Shown here: piece by piece, positions 11,256 through 26,300 of the stretch
How the letters are laid out: every line of letters starts with the position of its first letter
Position numbering within the stretch: position 1 is the first letter of the stretch
Source of the DNA: Gordionus sp. m RMFG-2023
Taxonomy: Eukaryota; Nematomorpha; Gordioida; Chordodea; Parachordodidae
Direction: 5' to 3'
Length of the DNA stretch: 64,000 nt
NCBI RefSeq assembly: GCF_954871325.1
Contig: NC_088777.1
Location: 26,637,366-26,701,365 of the forward strand
The notes under the pieces: generated by a model
What the model was told of the DNA's origin: nothing
Seen by the model: the letters and a program-made list of their open reading frames with translations, nothing else
The model's database searches: none
Program-made: the position numbers and the translations under genes

Positions 11256-11289
11256 TATTTTGCACATGGTTTGGAATTTTAACTTTTAT

Positions 11290-11355
11290 ATGGACACGAG
11301 CAAAGATATATTCACTGGAATCAAATATTACTTTGTTGGGAATATTCAGAATGAG
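11290..11355 (+). CDS. PTIP-like exon 1 (start of BRCT1)
   Basis: Starts at ATG with [20 protein letters not shown], matching the first BRCT strand of PTIP (KYYAVGDID in vertebrates). An in-frame ATG at 11,266 would add eight residues, and an in-frame TGA at 11,242 closes the frame upstream. I prefer 11,290 by length. The end is set at GAG followed by GCAATT, a GC-AG intron, because this keeps the conserved VGNI and phase 0. A GT donor at 11,335 also keeps phase but would delete VGNIQNE. Confidence 0.7.
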
Positions 11356-14300
11356 GCAATTATTTGCTTGAATCAAATCTATTTTTTTTTAAAGTTATAT
11401 TTGTAATTTAGACTAAATTGAACCGAATAATTTTTAAGCTCTTTAATATAGATCTATAAATATTTTAAACACAATTTTAAAATAATAATTGATATAGAAT
11501 TTCTATTTATTGATAAAAAATAGATTATTAAATCAATTTTATATATTATTTATCAACGCATATAAGGAAACATTAGCAGATATTTTAGATAAACATGGTG
11601 GTAAGAGATACAATTATTTAACTGGATGTGTGAGCCACGTTATAGCTGAGATCAATTCAGAAAATGAACCGGAATTAGAAGAAGCCAATGATATACATGA
11701 GACCTATATAGTATTACCTTCCTGGATATCACTATCTCATTATAGCAACACACTCTTACCGTAATATGTTTTCTTGTTCATGTTATTTTATTATCAATTC
11801 TTTTAATATAATATACTTATCTTATAATATATATCATGAGATATATCAATGCGATGGCTGATATTTTTTACATTGAAGATATCAAGAGCTTAAATCACAA
11901 AAATTTCTAAAAATTATCTTTTGTACATGAAGTGAAATTATTTTTTGATTCTTTTATAATTTTTTTTGTTGTATTAATAATTTATTTATTAATTCTCTTT
12001 GATTTAATAATTTATTTTATTAATTAAAATAAAAATTAAAAAAAAAAATTTTGTAATTTTGAGTTATTTTTAAAAATATAGACAACTATTATTTACAATA
12101 TTAAATTGTCTTGGTATCAACCTATGGCATGGGTAAAAATGTTAAGGTATAAAGCTTTATATCTTTATATATTTTATATATCATTTAATTATATATAAAA
12201 TATTTATATTTAGATACCATCCATTCTTAGTAACAAAAAACAAATTGTTTAACAATCTAAAATTTATGATTGATAATCATAATATGACACTCTCCTTAGA
12301 AGTAATTATTTATAATAAATATATAACTAAACTTCATGGTTCCTTTTTTTATTGATTATACAATAAGTAATCTTTATTATTAATATAACAATGCTGTATT
12401 CAAAAATTATATAGTTTCTACAAAAATTCAGTGTCCTCTGCCCAGTGGCCCCTACACTTTCTGAGGGATGGAACCAGAATACCATCCTGAAAGTACCCCC
12501 CCCCCCCCACCCTCAAAAAATGATTAATTATTTTTTGACACCCATAAATTTTCAAAATAATTTTTATTGCATCAATCTTTAATATATAATGTAAATAAAA
12601 TGTAAAAAATTTTTTAGTGTTTAAGTTACTTTTGAAATATAACTAGTTATTAGTTACAGTTATATTTCAAAAGTAACTAGTTACATTATAATTTATTTTA
12701 TACATCATTCATATAACACATTATTTATTTAATGAGCTCATTTATTTAATATAAAATAATTAGAATATACAAATTATAATTAATTATTTTAAAAAAATAT
12801 ATAATTTATCATATTAAACCGAAAAAAAAATTGGAAAATATATATTTAAATAGAATAAAAATATTATATATATTTGCAATGAAAATAAACATTTATTTTT
12901 CATAAAAATTAGAGTTTAATAAACGTTTATTTGCTTTTAATCAGGGTTGTGCATTTGACTGGTCATATACAATTCGGTCAATTGACCGATATTTGACTGG
13001 TCAAATTCAAATAAATGTTTTTTACACCAATATTAACTTTATTTTGCATTTATATAATATTATAATAAATCTATGTATAATAATAAATATCATGATATTT
13101 AATAAATTCATTCTATAGTCAATGTTTCACCCTCCGTGGCAGAGTCTTGTTCAGATTCATATTCAATATCATTATTTTCTTTAATATTTTTAATCAATCT
13201 TAAATTATGATACACTCTTACTAATTTTCCTGCTGTAGAAGCCTTTAATCTATTTCTGTTTTTCGTGTGAATATTGCCCCAAACCGACCAATTTCTTTCA
13301 GAAGAAGAAGTCGAACTAGGAAATGTTAGTAAAATATTAGCGACTTCTCTTAATGGGCAAGGTGGGCAAAATGCATTCCACCAACTTGAAGCCGAAATTT
13401 GATTGTTTCTTATGGAAGTTACAACTTTCCACATATTATGGCTATTAAATATACTGCTGTTGCTTCTGAAATTCTATATTACTCAAAATATTTTGATTAT
13501 CACCACCTTGTAAAATACCCAATTCTTGTATTATATTACATGCTTCATCAAATTCAGTATTAGTAAGATGCTCCCCTTGATATTGGGGGTCTAATAAATA
13601 AGCAGCATTGTGAGCACATGTATTTAGATCAGTTTTTCTCTTTTCAAACATAACCTTAATTTTTTTTTCTTGAGATGGAGAAAATATAGAATCATGGCAT
13701 GATTGTATTATGTGTTTTTCCAAATTAAGCATCTCGTTTTTTACTTGGGCCAAAGTGCATTTATCCCCTTGCACTTTCAACAATGAGGTAGCTAAAGGTT
13801 GGAGTATAGCTAAAAATTTTAAATTTTTTGTCCAAATTTCTTTGTTTAATATATTATTGGTAATTTCTATGGGACAAATATCACAAACAGCTTCTTCAAC
13901 AACTGATGTTTTTAGAGCTTTCTTGCATATTTGAATTTGCTCCATACATTTTATTGACGATGCCCATCTTGTTTGGCTAATTGTACTTAATGTAGATGGT
14001 ATGCCATGAAGATTCTTATTACGGGAAAATACTGCAGCTGGTATGTGTTTATTCTTGAAAAATTTAACAATTTTTTTAATTATTGAAATATGGTCACTGA
14101 AGGCGTTCAATCGTGAAAGAATAACTGCAATGTATGCACTGCACAACCATAACATTGTATATGATTATAAATAGATTCAGATTTTAGAATTCTCCAGGCT
14201 GCTTTCATGTTAGCAGCATTATCAGTAACTAAAGAATATACTTTTACCGGATTCAATTCATGAATTACATTTTTAAATTCCTGGGCAATATAATCTGCCG

Positions 14301-17300
14301 TATGGCGATTTTCCTCAGTATTTAGAAATTTGTAGACACTGGAACAGGCGTCATCACCATAAAATTAATAATACTCTCGTTTCTAATGTTGCTCCAGCCA
14401 TCTGGTACAATTGATAAGTAAGGAGCTTTATATATTATATTTGTAACTCTCACCTCCATATCACCTGACGCTTTGATAGGACGTATTTTTTTAAAAAATT
14501 CTTGGATGTAGGGATTTTCAGTGATGTGGAAAGGTTAATTGCTCGCATATACAGCCTTTGCAAACAATTGATCCAGCTCATTTTTTTCTTTGGGATTAAT
14601 TCTATCTATGAAACCGGTTATACAAGATTGAGATTTATATTTAATCGCCTTGCTTGTAGATTGATTAGAAATAATGGAATCAAATTCTCCTGAGTCACAA
14701 GACAAAATATTGTTCATTTGATAATCATTCTCACTAATTTCACCCAATTCTTCATTAGAGTTAGACTTATAGAGGTTGATATTTTGGAATTTGAATAAAA
14801 TTTTTCCTTAATTATAACAGGGCACTTAGTACAGCTGCTTAATAAATGTTTGACCATTCTATCAACGTGGGTGATATAGGACATCTTGCAAAACTTGCAC
14901 ACCGCTTTAACTGATTTACCATCGCGTACTTCTTGAAAATGTTTCCAAACATGATGCTTTGGTTTGACCATAATCCCTAATATATTAAAATTTAACAAAA
15001 AATGATTTTGATTATTGTAAAGTTAATCAATCTTAACTATTTTATAATTATCGACCAATTATTCCAATAATTTCTTAATATTATAAATATAATATATATA
15101 ACTTTTTAACAGAATTGAATAATATTCCGTAAATCTGACCAGAACAATTAAAATGAAAATTAATTTGAAAAACCAAATATAGCAAGTGTAAGTAAAACAA
15201 ATGAGAATTAATATAATTTATACTCGGCTAAATATTAAATAAAATTTAAATTTATTAAAAAATAAGAATGAAAAAATTATATTATGATTATAATAATCGG
15301 GTATTTTTATTTTTTTTAAGAAAAATGAATTGAAAAAAATAAAGAAGGCGAGAAACGGCAATGATTAGGCAAAAAAATAACTAAAAATATTACTATATTT
15401 AGAAAAATTACATATTTATATTTTAACAATAAAAAAATTCTTTTGTTTTTAACAATTCATGATACAAATAATTTTTTAAATAATTGTAACCTAATAAGAT
15501 TGATAAACATGCTTTTAATGCATACTAATTAATTATATCAAAATATTTATTCGCCATTAATATTTTAGAGTATTTGACCGTATATGACCGGTCAAATACT
15601 CCTCCGGTCAATTGACCGACATGCCAACCCTGCTTTTAATAACAAATTGGTTTCAAAATTTTATATACTAGTAGCGCTCGTTTATCTCCAAAAATGAGCT
15701 TCCCTAGACTGAATAAACGCTCAACGGGAGCACTTGATGTCAGGACAACATTATATTTAATAGAGAGTATTTTTAAATTTGGAAAATCGTCATATAAAGA
15801 TAATGTGTTGTTATTGGTTAATAAAATTTTCTATAAATTCATTATCAATAATATTTTGCCGCTTTAAGTCAAAAAATCCAACTACATCAAATGATGTAAG
15901 TTACGAATGTGAGTCATTTGTGTTAGATTCACCATGAGGTATTAAAGTATTTATTAAATTTAAAATTTTCATCTTTTTTGATCTATTCTTTTCTTGCCTT
16001 ATAGCAGCAATTATGTTATCATTATCATAAAGATCATGAAACCTATATCATTATTAATTTAAGTTACCTTTTTTCAATACTAGCTAAATTAGCATCCTTT
16101 AAAGATTGACAATATTTTAATTCTTAAATATCTTTCAGACATATAAGTATCTGTGTTATTGTTGGGGTATAATAACCCAGATACATATATTTTTCACCTT
16201 CAAATATGTCAATAGCTTTAGCTACTGCTTGCATAATCTAATTTTTAAATTGTAAATTTTTTATAAGACATTAATTTAAATTTACACTACAATATTCTTA
16301 TAAAATCACGATCTTGTGATGTAAATCTACTCAATTTTAATTCATCACATAATATATCGAATTCCAAAGTCACTTCATTTATAAATGATAATATTTTAGA
16401 TAGAGATGTATAAAAGGAACCCCATCTTGTTGCAACAGGATATGGGAGCTGAGAATGTAATTGCTTTTTAATAAGTTTGGCTTGGCCCAGATTTGTTTTG
16501 TAAGTTCCATAAACGTTGTCATTTAGATATAGCTAAGTTATATACTTTCTTATACTCCTCATTGTTTAAAAGTATTTTGTTGGCATCTTGTGATGCCACT
16601 AATTTTAATGTATGACACATCTTCGATGCCTGGAAAGGTAGTCGAAGTCATTTATATCATAATTTGTTAGCCCAGAAGAAGACGTTATATCATCTATTGA
16701 GATATATTCAATATCTGAATCATTATCCCCCCCCCCCAATTAAAGATGGGGAGCTAAATATTCTAAGAAAAATAAAATATATAAAGTAAATTAGTTAGGC
16801 ATACCGAAACACTTTTGAAAAAATGCTTGCATTATCTGTTATTGTGCAGATATTTTATTTTGGATGTGGAATTCCTTAGAAACAGCAGTTAAGCTTTGTT
16901 GATTACATCATATGTATGCCTACCTTGTAGGCTTTGGCAGGCTAAAATAGCTGAACGCCTCTCCAATTTAGCCATATCAATCCAATGTAATATCAATATA
17001 GGAGCTATTATTTATATAACAAAAGAATACCAAATGTATTGTGTGCTTTAATAAAAAATAAATATAATATTTGCCTATAGTCTATCAAAATATCCTTCAT
17101 TTTAACAAAATATTTGGATATTCTTGAGGTTAAAGTTTCTCTACATACAATCTGCAGATTAGGTTGCATAGTGTTTATTAGCTCAATAAAATCTTCATCA
17201 TCACAGGTTGAATAAGGATGATTTCCATTATTGTATATTTAATTATTTGTGAATAAATTTATATTGGCTGATAACTTTAGTATTTGATTTTCCACCAAAG

Positions 17301-20300
17301 TTAATTTGAGTTTGTTTTAACTTTTTGATGTGGGTGAATTTTTCTTATTAACTATGGTTTGTTTAATATTTATGGATTGGTTATAATGCTTTCTCTATAG
17401 ATTTATATTTTATATATAAAAATACTTAATTAATATTAAATAATCTTATAAAGTTAGTTCAATTAATTATTCTATATAATATTAGGTAAAACAAAATCAT
17501 GTTACATATTAAAATTTATAACTATTTAAGACAAGTTTAAACTTACAGAGATATGTTTCCATAGATTAGCTGTGGATGACTTAGATGCTGAAATATATTT
17601 TTTATTTGGAAGACAAAAAAGACATTTGACAATGTTGTTTTGCCAGCCTTCTCCTTGTGGAATTCGAAATATTTTTCAAAATTTGGCCAAGGCAGGTCCA
17701 TTATTTTGTAATTCTTGTAGAAGGAGAAGGTATAATTTCTAAATCATCCTGAACCATTACAATATCATCCTCATCAAATGATAAATCAGACTCAGAATTC
17801 ATATTGTATTCTGTTTCTATCTAAAAAATAAAAAATAACACTTATTTAGATTAGGAGGAATAGAATAATCTATTAACAAGTGATACATGCAGTTCTAAAA
17901 TGGGTCTAATTTATATTAAATTTAATTATAAATAAAAATTCAGACTAGGCCAAAAAATAAATTTTAAATTGGACTAAATCCTTGGAATTCAAGGTGAAAC
18001 TTAAAAATATTGAATTTGCAGGTCTGCTTGACAAAACAGTTTTAGTTGTTAAAAATTTGAAAAAGTTGTTCTTAGTTCTTAAATCTGATATGCTTTCACT
18101 AATTCCAAACTCTGTTCCTTTTTAAAAATTTGAGTAATGTGCTCTTACTATAGTTAGATCTAGTTCTTAAATATTAAAATGGTATATTAATTCTAAAAAT
18201 GGATTAGAACTGTATATACAACTTTTTTTGTAAATGTGATAATAAGAAGAATAAAGGAAAGCTATTTGAAAATTTATTTCTAATTTAATTATACATGTAG
18301 TTTAGCATGGAATTTATTTACCTATTTTTTTACAAGGCAAAAATGATTTAATTTAGTTCCAGAGTATAAATATTGCCAGCAACTTGAAGGAAAAAATATG
18401 AAATATATTGTACTAAATTTGTAAAGAAATATAATATTAAAAAATAGGTTTATTTATTATTTGAATTTGATTACAAAATTATGAAACTGGAGGAAATGAA
18501 AATCTATTGTTCACATTTAAAAATTTAAAAAATAAATTTAATTTAAGATAAATTTATCGCAACATATTAAAAATAAAATGAATTATTTGAATATATTATT
18601 TAGAATTATACATACATATTTTAAAAGTAACTAGTTACTTTTGGCAGTAACATTGGTAAAAATATAACTAGTTACAGTTACTATACAATTTTTAAAATAT
18701 AAATAGTTACTTTAACAACACTATTTTTTTAAAATTAATAATTTAGATAATTGGGGTAAGTGAAAGCGAAAGAATTTATAATTTCATCAATATTTAATTG
18801 TTTAAAAAATTTTTTTTTCCATTGATAAAATTAGATATCTCTCCTTCATAAAATCTTGTGCCTTTGAAAAAACATTCAAAAATTCAGTGTTATTATTTAT
18901 TAGGATTAAAAAAGACAATAATTTAAATTATACTTCTCAAATTAATCAGCAATCTTTTGCCAATTGAATTTGATTTATTGCAAACCCTATATCCTTCGAA
19001 ATGGTTTGAAATTTTGTACAAGCCAAACTTGTTATCAACAATATTTTATCCAAAACGTAAAGTGATAAAATAAAATAAAATTTTTCTATTCTAAAGACTA
19101 TAGCACTAGCCATAGTGGAGTGGCAGGATCTTCAGAATCCTTTAAATTTGTTAAAGTTGCCCTCAATCATAAAGTAGAAAAAATTTACAATAGCTTTATA
19201 TGCGATAGCCAGCTTCTATCTAAACAAATAAGATAATATTACCGAGTGGTATTCTTGATGCGTAAAAATCTTTGCGATTTTCAGTGCGTTACTCTGTCAT
19301 TCTTTGAGCACCTCATATCTTTTAACACCATTAAAAAATATATAAATCTCGTCTATATTCCTAAAACATTTCCTAGTTCTTTTATTGATTGACATAATTG
19401 AACTGATTAAATTTAATTGATGACAATAGCACCAAATAAAAGCTGCCTTTGGTGCCTCTGCTCTAATCAAAGCTGGCACTCCATTAATTCTTTCACTCAT
19501 GTTTTAGACGCCATATAGCTTTGCCCTAATAGGAATTCATGGAGCCAAGTTTGGATATTATATTCTTTTTAATATTGAGACCAGTTGTATTTCCCGTACA
19601 ATATATGTCTATCAGTCGGTCAATGGGCTTAGGAGTCTCACTATTTTCAAAATATCTTACTATCAAAGCTATATGGCTTCTGATTTCGAAATATCATATG
19701 TGCCATCAACTATGATTGAAAAGCATCTGTTAAATTCAATCTCATTTTGAATTTTTTTATAACCATATTTTTCATGGTTTCAATGAGAATGTTTTATATG
19801 ATAATAGATTTGAATATAATTTGTTTTTAATCCCTTATTTTTTTTCCCTTCCTTATTTTGTTGTATATACATTTTGAGTACAGGTTGAGAATCTGCAATG
19901 AGTTTAATAAGGTCCATCATATTGTCTTCTTGTTGCCTATTCCCCCAAAAGGCTTGGTTACGAGATATTAAATAACCTAGACATTATTTTTATGATATAA
20001 CGATTATTATCCACACATTCTTTCTGGGGTATTATAAATTGTAATATGGAATTTTTGTTGTGTGAAAGCCTGGCCATCATATGTGCCTGTGAAGATCCAT
20101 GCATAATAATATCACGATTAAATTTCATGATGATTATCAGAGTCAGATACTATATTTTCTTATAACATATTTTCGTTATTATTAGTACACTTTAAAAAAA
20201 TAATTATATTAATAAAAATATATATTATATCAACAGCATTGAATTCCCACTTTTTACTTCTTTTTTCTTAAATAGCGATTTAATAACCTTTATAAGACAA

Positions 20301-23300
20301 GTATAAACAATTTAATATTATAAATTACTTTGCTATTTATCCAATTTTGAGTAATATTCTTAAAAGATACTATTTCAAAGCTTTTCTTTATATCATTAAA
20401 ATTAAGCCCACCATGTCTTTTTCTAATGTGGTCTGTCCATTTATCATCTCTTATATTATGCGATGTGCAATTTTTAATTAAACATTTGTTTTTTTTGGTT
20501 AATATTTTTGGGCATATTTTGGAATTGGAAAATTAATTTATGAAAAGAAATCTCGGATAACAACCTAATTTACCAAACATCGACCAAAATTTCCGTCAAT
20601 ACATATTAAATTAAATAATAAGTGGGAGGGGGGGGGGGTCTTATTATTACATACATAAACCAGAAATCAATTGGTTATGGATGGATGTAGCAAAACAATA
20701 AATGAATTAAATTTAAAAAAAAATAGTACCTTACTCAAATTTTTAGAAGCAGTTGCTTCTGACCCTCCCCCCTTCCCCTTCCCGTTGTAGAGGCCTCTGC
20801 CTCTACCCCCTTTATATGCTATGTACTTAAACCCCCATGGTGAAATAAAGAGGGGTATCCTATGATTCAAGCATCTAAATATTTTATAGGATTTAGCATC
20901 CATAACGATTTTACATAAAAGCATCACTATCATACAATATAACACTATCATTGATTATATATCTTTATTTAGAATTGATTTAATCATAAAATATAATAAA
21001 TAATTATTAAATTTTAATTAGGTACATATATCTTTATTTAAGGTACTTTATTCTTAAAAGAATCTTGTCTTTTTATTTTCTTGACAAAAGATGCCAAATA
21101 TATTTTTTTTCATTTTTTCCATCTTGATTTATTTTATCTAAAAATTAACTTAAATAGTTTTTGTTTTTCTAAATATGGTTATTTAAAATGTTTTAGTTAG
21201 TATATTTTTTTAGATTAGTCAGTGGCTTAAAGATTTATGTCTAGAAATTAGAGTTATCTAATAAAAATCAATTTTATTTTGATCACGATTTAAATCACCC
21301 CGTTTTTTAAAAAAAAATTGGTTATTTAAATCAATATTTAAAATTTATTTATTAATTTTGATCAAAATACGTATTATAAGAAAAGACAAAGACTTATATT
21401 ATTTTAGAATTAAATAATTTTTATGGCGGTGACTATATTAAATATCATATCGGAACCGATATTAAGCGTTTTCAAAAATATCGGATCGGGTCGATACTTA
21501 TTAAAAAACCTATCCAATCTTACCTTTTTTATTGCTTTTTAGTTATTTTATGATTGTATATATAATTTTTTTATTTTATAAATAATTTCATTAATAAATT
21601 AATGAGAGGAACTAAAAACAATTATTTGTTGTAATGTTTGAAAAAAATAGTGAAACATTTTACACTATATTTTTTATATTATCTGCAACAATTAAAGGGT
21701 TTAAAATATCCAACGAGTCATTCAGCTAGTGGATTCGATTTAATCAATTTTTTTTAAATGCAAGATTTTGGCCAAATCAAGCATATTTATTTTGCTCACA
21801 CTTGCAGAAATGTTTGGACTTCTATTGACGAAATTTCGAGGCTTAGGTAATAATATTTTGGCTAAAATCTTGATTTAACCCTTTTAATAAATCGGCTGGA
21901 GTTGTTTGACAACACTACACATTCACCCATAAACAATGCAAATATTTTAAATGACTTAATAGAAACTATCTTGAACATGATTTTAAACATTACCAAAAGG
22001 AGAGCTACCGAGAATCAAATATCAAACACCTTGAATTTATTTAAATTTTCTAAAGCAAATATCACTGGAATTAATTACGCATATGTAAATGATGGCGAAT
22101 ATTAAAAAATATCCTGTTCAAAAGGCAAAACTTATTCCCGGAATACAAAAGTTTTATGCCTTTATGTCACTAGGGGAAAATTAAATTAAAGTTAAATTAA
22201 ATTATTGAATTTACAAATATATAAAACTTAAATTTTGCCTTCAATAAATTATAATCAAGAATTGATCTGTATTTTTTAATTATTTTTAAGAAAAGAGAAA
22301 TTCAATTCATCAAATAAATTAACCAAAGCCCCCTTTCCCCTCCCCTCAAAATAACTATTTTAAATAAAAATAAAATATATGTTAACTTTTGACTTATATA
22401 ACAATTGTTGATTATATCAAATATTTTTTAAGAATATTTGCAATAGGCTAATGTTTAAAATGCAATATCTCATAAACTTGAGCTCGGCCCAACTTGAAAA
22501 TTTGTTTATTTATTCATTTATTAATCTTATGTTCAGGGATGCGAACCCGGCAAAATTTTTGCCCGGTTCGGGTTTGGTTTAAGGTTAAAAAAAATAGGTG
22601 GGTTCGGTTCGAGTTCGGTTCAGGGAAATATTTTTTAACACGGGTTTGGTTCCGGGTTCAGCTCGGGTTTAAGAATTGAATTGATAAAAAAAATATTCTA
22701 TATTTAAATCATAATTAAAAAACTAGACATAAATTTGATATAAAAAATAAATTTTTTATTTTATTTATAGGCAAAAATAGTTAAAAATACAAAGCATAGT
22801 CATGTATAGATTTAAAATATTTTTATTTAGACATATTTCTTTAAATTAACAATATCCAATATAAAAATTTTTGCTTTGACTCGTTCACTTTCATTTTCCT
22901 CTAATTAATAATCTTTGAGAATAAGTTAAAAATTAAAAATAAATGGCAAATGAATTTAATTGTTTAAAATTTATTAACAACCCAATAGGAATCTTTGGGA
23001 ATAAATTTAAAAAATGGATGAATTAAGTTGTTTAAAATTTATTAACACTTCACTTAATTGGAAATTTGAAAATATTATAAAATGTCAAGTAAATTATTAA
23101 TATTTGTATTTAAAATCATATAAATATCTTATATTAATTTAAACAATACACTAAACCCGGTAGAACCCGGGTTCAAATAAATTCCCGGGTTCGGTTCGTG
23201 GTTTTGAAAATTTTATAAACGTGGTTCAGGTTCGGTTCGGGTTCAAATTTTTTCCCCAAAACTCGGGTTTTCTTTTCCGGGTTCGGGTTTGGTTCAAACC

Positions 23301-26300
23301 CCTGCTTAAAAATGAAAAAAATGCTGAATTGATTTTATGATCATTTCTTTTTTTTTATTTTTAATATTTAAAATTGAATGCTGAATGCATTTTATTCAAA
23401 ATGTCCCATTTTTTTCGACATGTAGAGGCCCATATCCCAGCCATTATTTGGAGTTGTAGGGCTAATTTTTTTATTTTTTTTAGTTATAGTATATATATAA
23501 ACTCTAGTGAAAATTTTAGGAAAATCTGGAAAGGTTGCTAATCCTGTTTTTTTTGTTGATTTGTCATGGAATTTACCATATATATATAGGATCAATAATA
23601 GAATCAATAATTTTATATGAATAATAAGCAAATTTATATTTAGAATAAAAATCAATTAATTTATTTTACACCAATGTCTATAATTTGGATTATCAGGATA
23701 GAGGTGATTTATTTTCATCAATACTCTGAATACCTCACAGTTAAATTTCAACTTAGCCGACAGAAGGCAAATTTAATTTATTTCGCAGAGTCCAAATTTT
23801 TTATTTATTTTTAGACCCGAGCTCAGCCAAATTTTTATTTTAGGCCTGAGCTTATCTTGTAGCAAATATAATGTTAAAATATAATTAAAAACATATTTAA
23901 ACAATTATATCGACTTTCAAAAAATAATGTTTTTGGACCCAAGCCCAATCTTAGGCTCATTTTTAGGTTCCACTAAGTCTCTCTAGAGGCCGAAATATAA
24001 AAATGTAATTTTCATTAAACTTCATTCCCGATATTTAAACTGAGGTAATTCATTTACGAAAATGCATATTCGCGTTAATACTTTTATTTCGCATTAAAAT
24101 TTTTACGGTATTATCTTGTAACCATTCTTTAAAGTTATATTAGATATGTTAATTATGATATAATACTAGGGCTGTGCCTATCCACATATTTTTCACCGAT
24201 CCGATCTGATATTGGCTCAAAACCGATCAGCCGATCCGATATTTGTATTGTTTTTTACCACCCCCTTTTGAACCAAATGTAATTAAGAAATCAATATTTT
24301 TTATGCAAAAATTCTAATTATGCATTTAATTTTTTTATTTCTACAATAATTAAAAAAAGTTTACGGATATTGATAGTATTAAATGAATTTTTCATTATTC
24401 CTCAATTAGAATTCAGCAGATAACGCATTTTGCAAAATTATCTTTGTCTTTTGTAAAATATTTCCATAATTCAGATACGATATTTAAAAAATTCCTTTAT
24501 TTAAGGTATAAATAATAAAATTGGCGTTATTATTTAAAAAGATTTAAATTAAATAAAACTTTGGGTGTTGTTTTTATAAAAAAACTTTTAAAATACTAAG
24601 AATCTATTTAAATAAATAAATAAAATTTGTGCATTTGCATTGTTTAAAAAAATTATATAGAAGATATTATTAATGTAAAATAGATATACATAAAATAATA
24701 AAAAAAAGAAAAGTAATATCGGATCGGTTTTTACAAATATCTGCCAGATCCGATATTTTTGGGAAACGCTAAATACTGGTGCCGATCCGATATTTAATAT
24801 CGGCACAGCCCTATATAATATTACTGAAATACACTATGTTAATTATCATATAATATTACTAAAATCTATAAATATAAAAAACATCAAACAACTTTCAAAT
24901 AATTACTTAAAAATTTAGATCTTCATACCAATAGTTACCAACACCTTAAACATGTTCGAAAATGAGGCCGTAATTTTATTAAAACCGGCCAAAAAAGAAA
25001 CAGATTACAGGAGATCCCAACGAAATATTCTACTTTCGTCTGCAGATTTCGCATTCACTCCTCTTTAGGGTTATATGTACCGCCTTTTTTATGCTCATTT
25101 TTTAATGTTTTTATATTAAGAATTTGGTGGGGACTAATCTCTCCTTACCCTCCAATTAAATACTTGGAACAAAACTCTGGTCAAGAATGGTTGAAGCTGT
25201 TCTAGTGCCAATCTTAGTCTTTTTCTATTCGATTAGGAGCTGAGGGTGCCCATATGGTATAAACTAGGCTGTGGTTTATGCCTATTCCATAAATATAAAA
25301 AGTGTGGGAAAGACTCCGATCCTAAAGACCGACATGGGCTGACTTGTTTATATGTTAAAGGGCTAGGGCTGTTCAGTCGCCGTAAAGCTATTAATTCTAT
25401 TATCTCATTAGGGTTAGTCAACTACTCAAACCTCCCTGTCGGAATGAGAAAGACCAGATGTAAAAATTACCACCATCTTCAGATTTTCACTTTATCCCAA
25501 TTAGTTGTTTCTACCAAGCCACTTAAGCAAATATTTTTTTATTATTTTAGATTAAAAAGATTTCTCAAATTAATGGTAATCATGGATCCTCTTTTGAAAT
25601 GTTACAATCAACTCAAATCGTCTTGTTTTAAATTGTTTACATGTTATTTTATTGTTTTATATATTATGCTATTTTTTAAAATTTAAAATAAATACTTATC
25701 TTATTAAAAATTCATATAATTTTTAATATATATTATTTCTTTAAAAATATATTTTTTGATATCGTTTTTATTTCGTATTTTTTTTCAAACTGAAACAGTT
25801 TTTTAAATAAAATTATTCATAAAAAAAATTTTTAAATATTTTTTTTGACACCTAGAACTCTTGAATTCTCCACTTTTAAAAATTGTCCGGGTTCGATTCA
25901 TTAAAAATACGAGAGTCCAGGCTCACATCGCTTTTTACTCGACCTAAAGCTAACACTTCCCTAACCCACAAATACTTATACCCAAAACAGTAATGGGATC
26001 TCAATATTTCTTAACCGGAATAATTAATTATTAAAACAAAAATTTGTATAACCTTAATTAATAACCAAAATAAATTTAAAAAAAACAAAATATATTTCCT
26101 TAAAAACATTTATTAACATCTACTTTTTATAAATAATACTCAAAATAATTGCTGTAAACATTTTTAAAAAAATCGAACGCGTTCAACGTTCATTGACAAA
26201 AATCGAACGCATTCACTTTCAAAAAAAGGAGCTCATTCATTTTTCTTCAAATGTTATGATAAATTTTTTTTTAAATTTAATTTAATAAAAATAAATGTCT

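Larger units (their letters stand above)
12615..18723 (-). mobile_element. Old BED-type hAT element carrying a younger hAT (hAT-C outer)
   Basis: The ends are a worn inverted repeat: TAGTGTTTAAGTTACTTTTG at the left and the reverse of TAGTGTTGTTAAAGTAACTA at the right, both followed by TAACTAGTTAC-type subterminal motifs. Minus-strand relics include a BED zinc finger near 17,640-17,550 ([19 protein letters not shown]), the hAT block [18 protein letters not shown] near 16,450-16,390, and the C-terminal [19 protein letters not shown] near 15,740-15,680. There are many breaks and introns are probable. Borders are approximate; an 8-bp target duplication is not convincing in the flanking T-runs. 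Confidence 0.7.

Noticed and set aside
20667-20951. 94-codon minus frame with GGRGRG and KGKGGG
   Set aside because: It lies opposite a C-rich low-complexity stretch; no RGG-domain context, no splice signals that fit.
21902-22105. 67-codon plus frame ([20 protein letters not shown])
   Set aside because: It is an isolated AT-rich frame at the edge of a hAT-type repeat and does not fit the phase or motifs of the PTIP-like gene.
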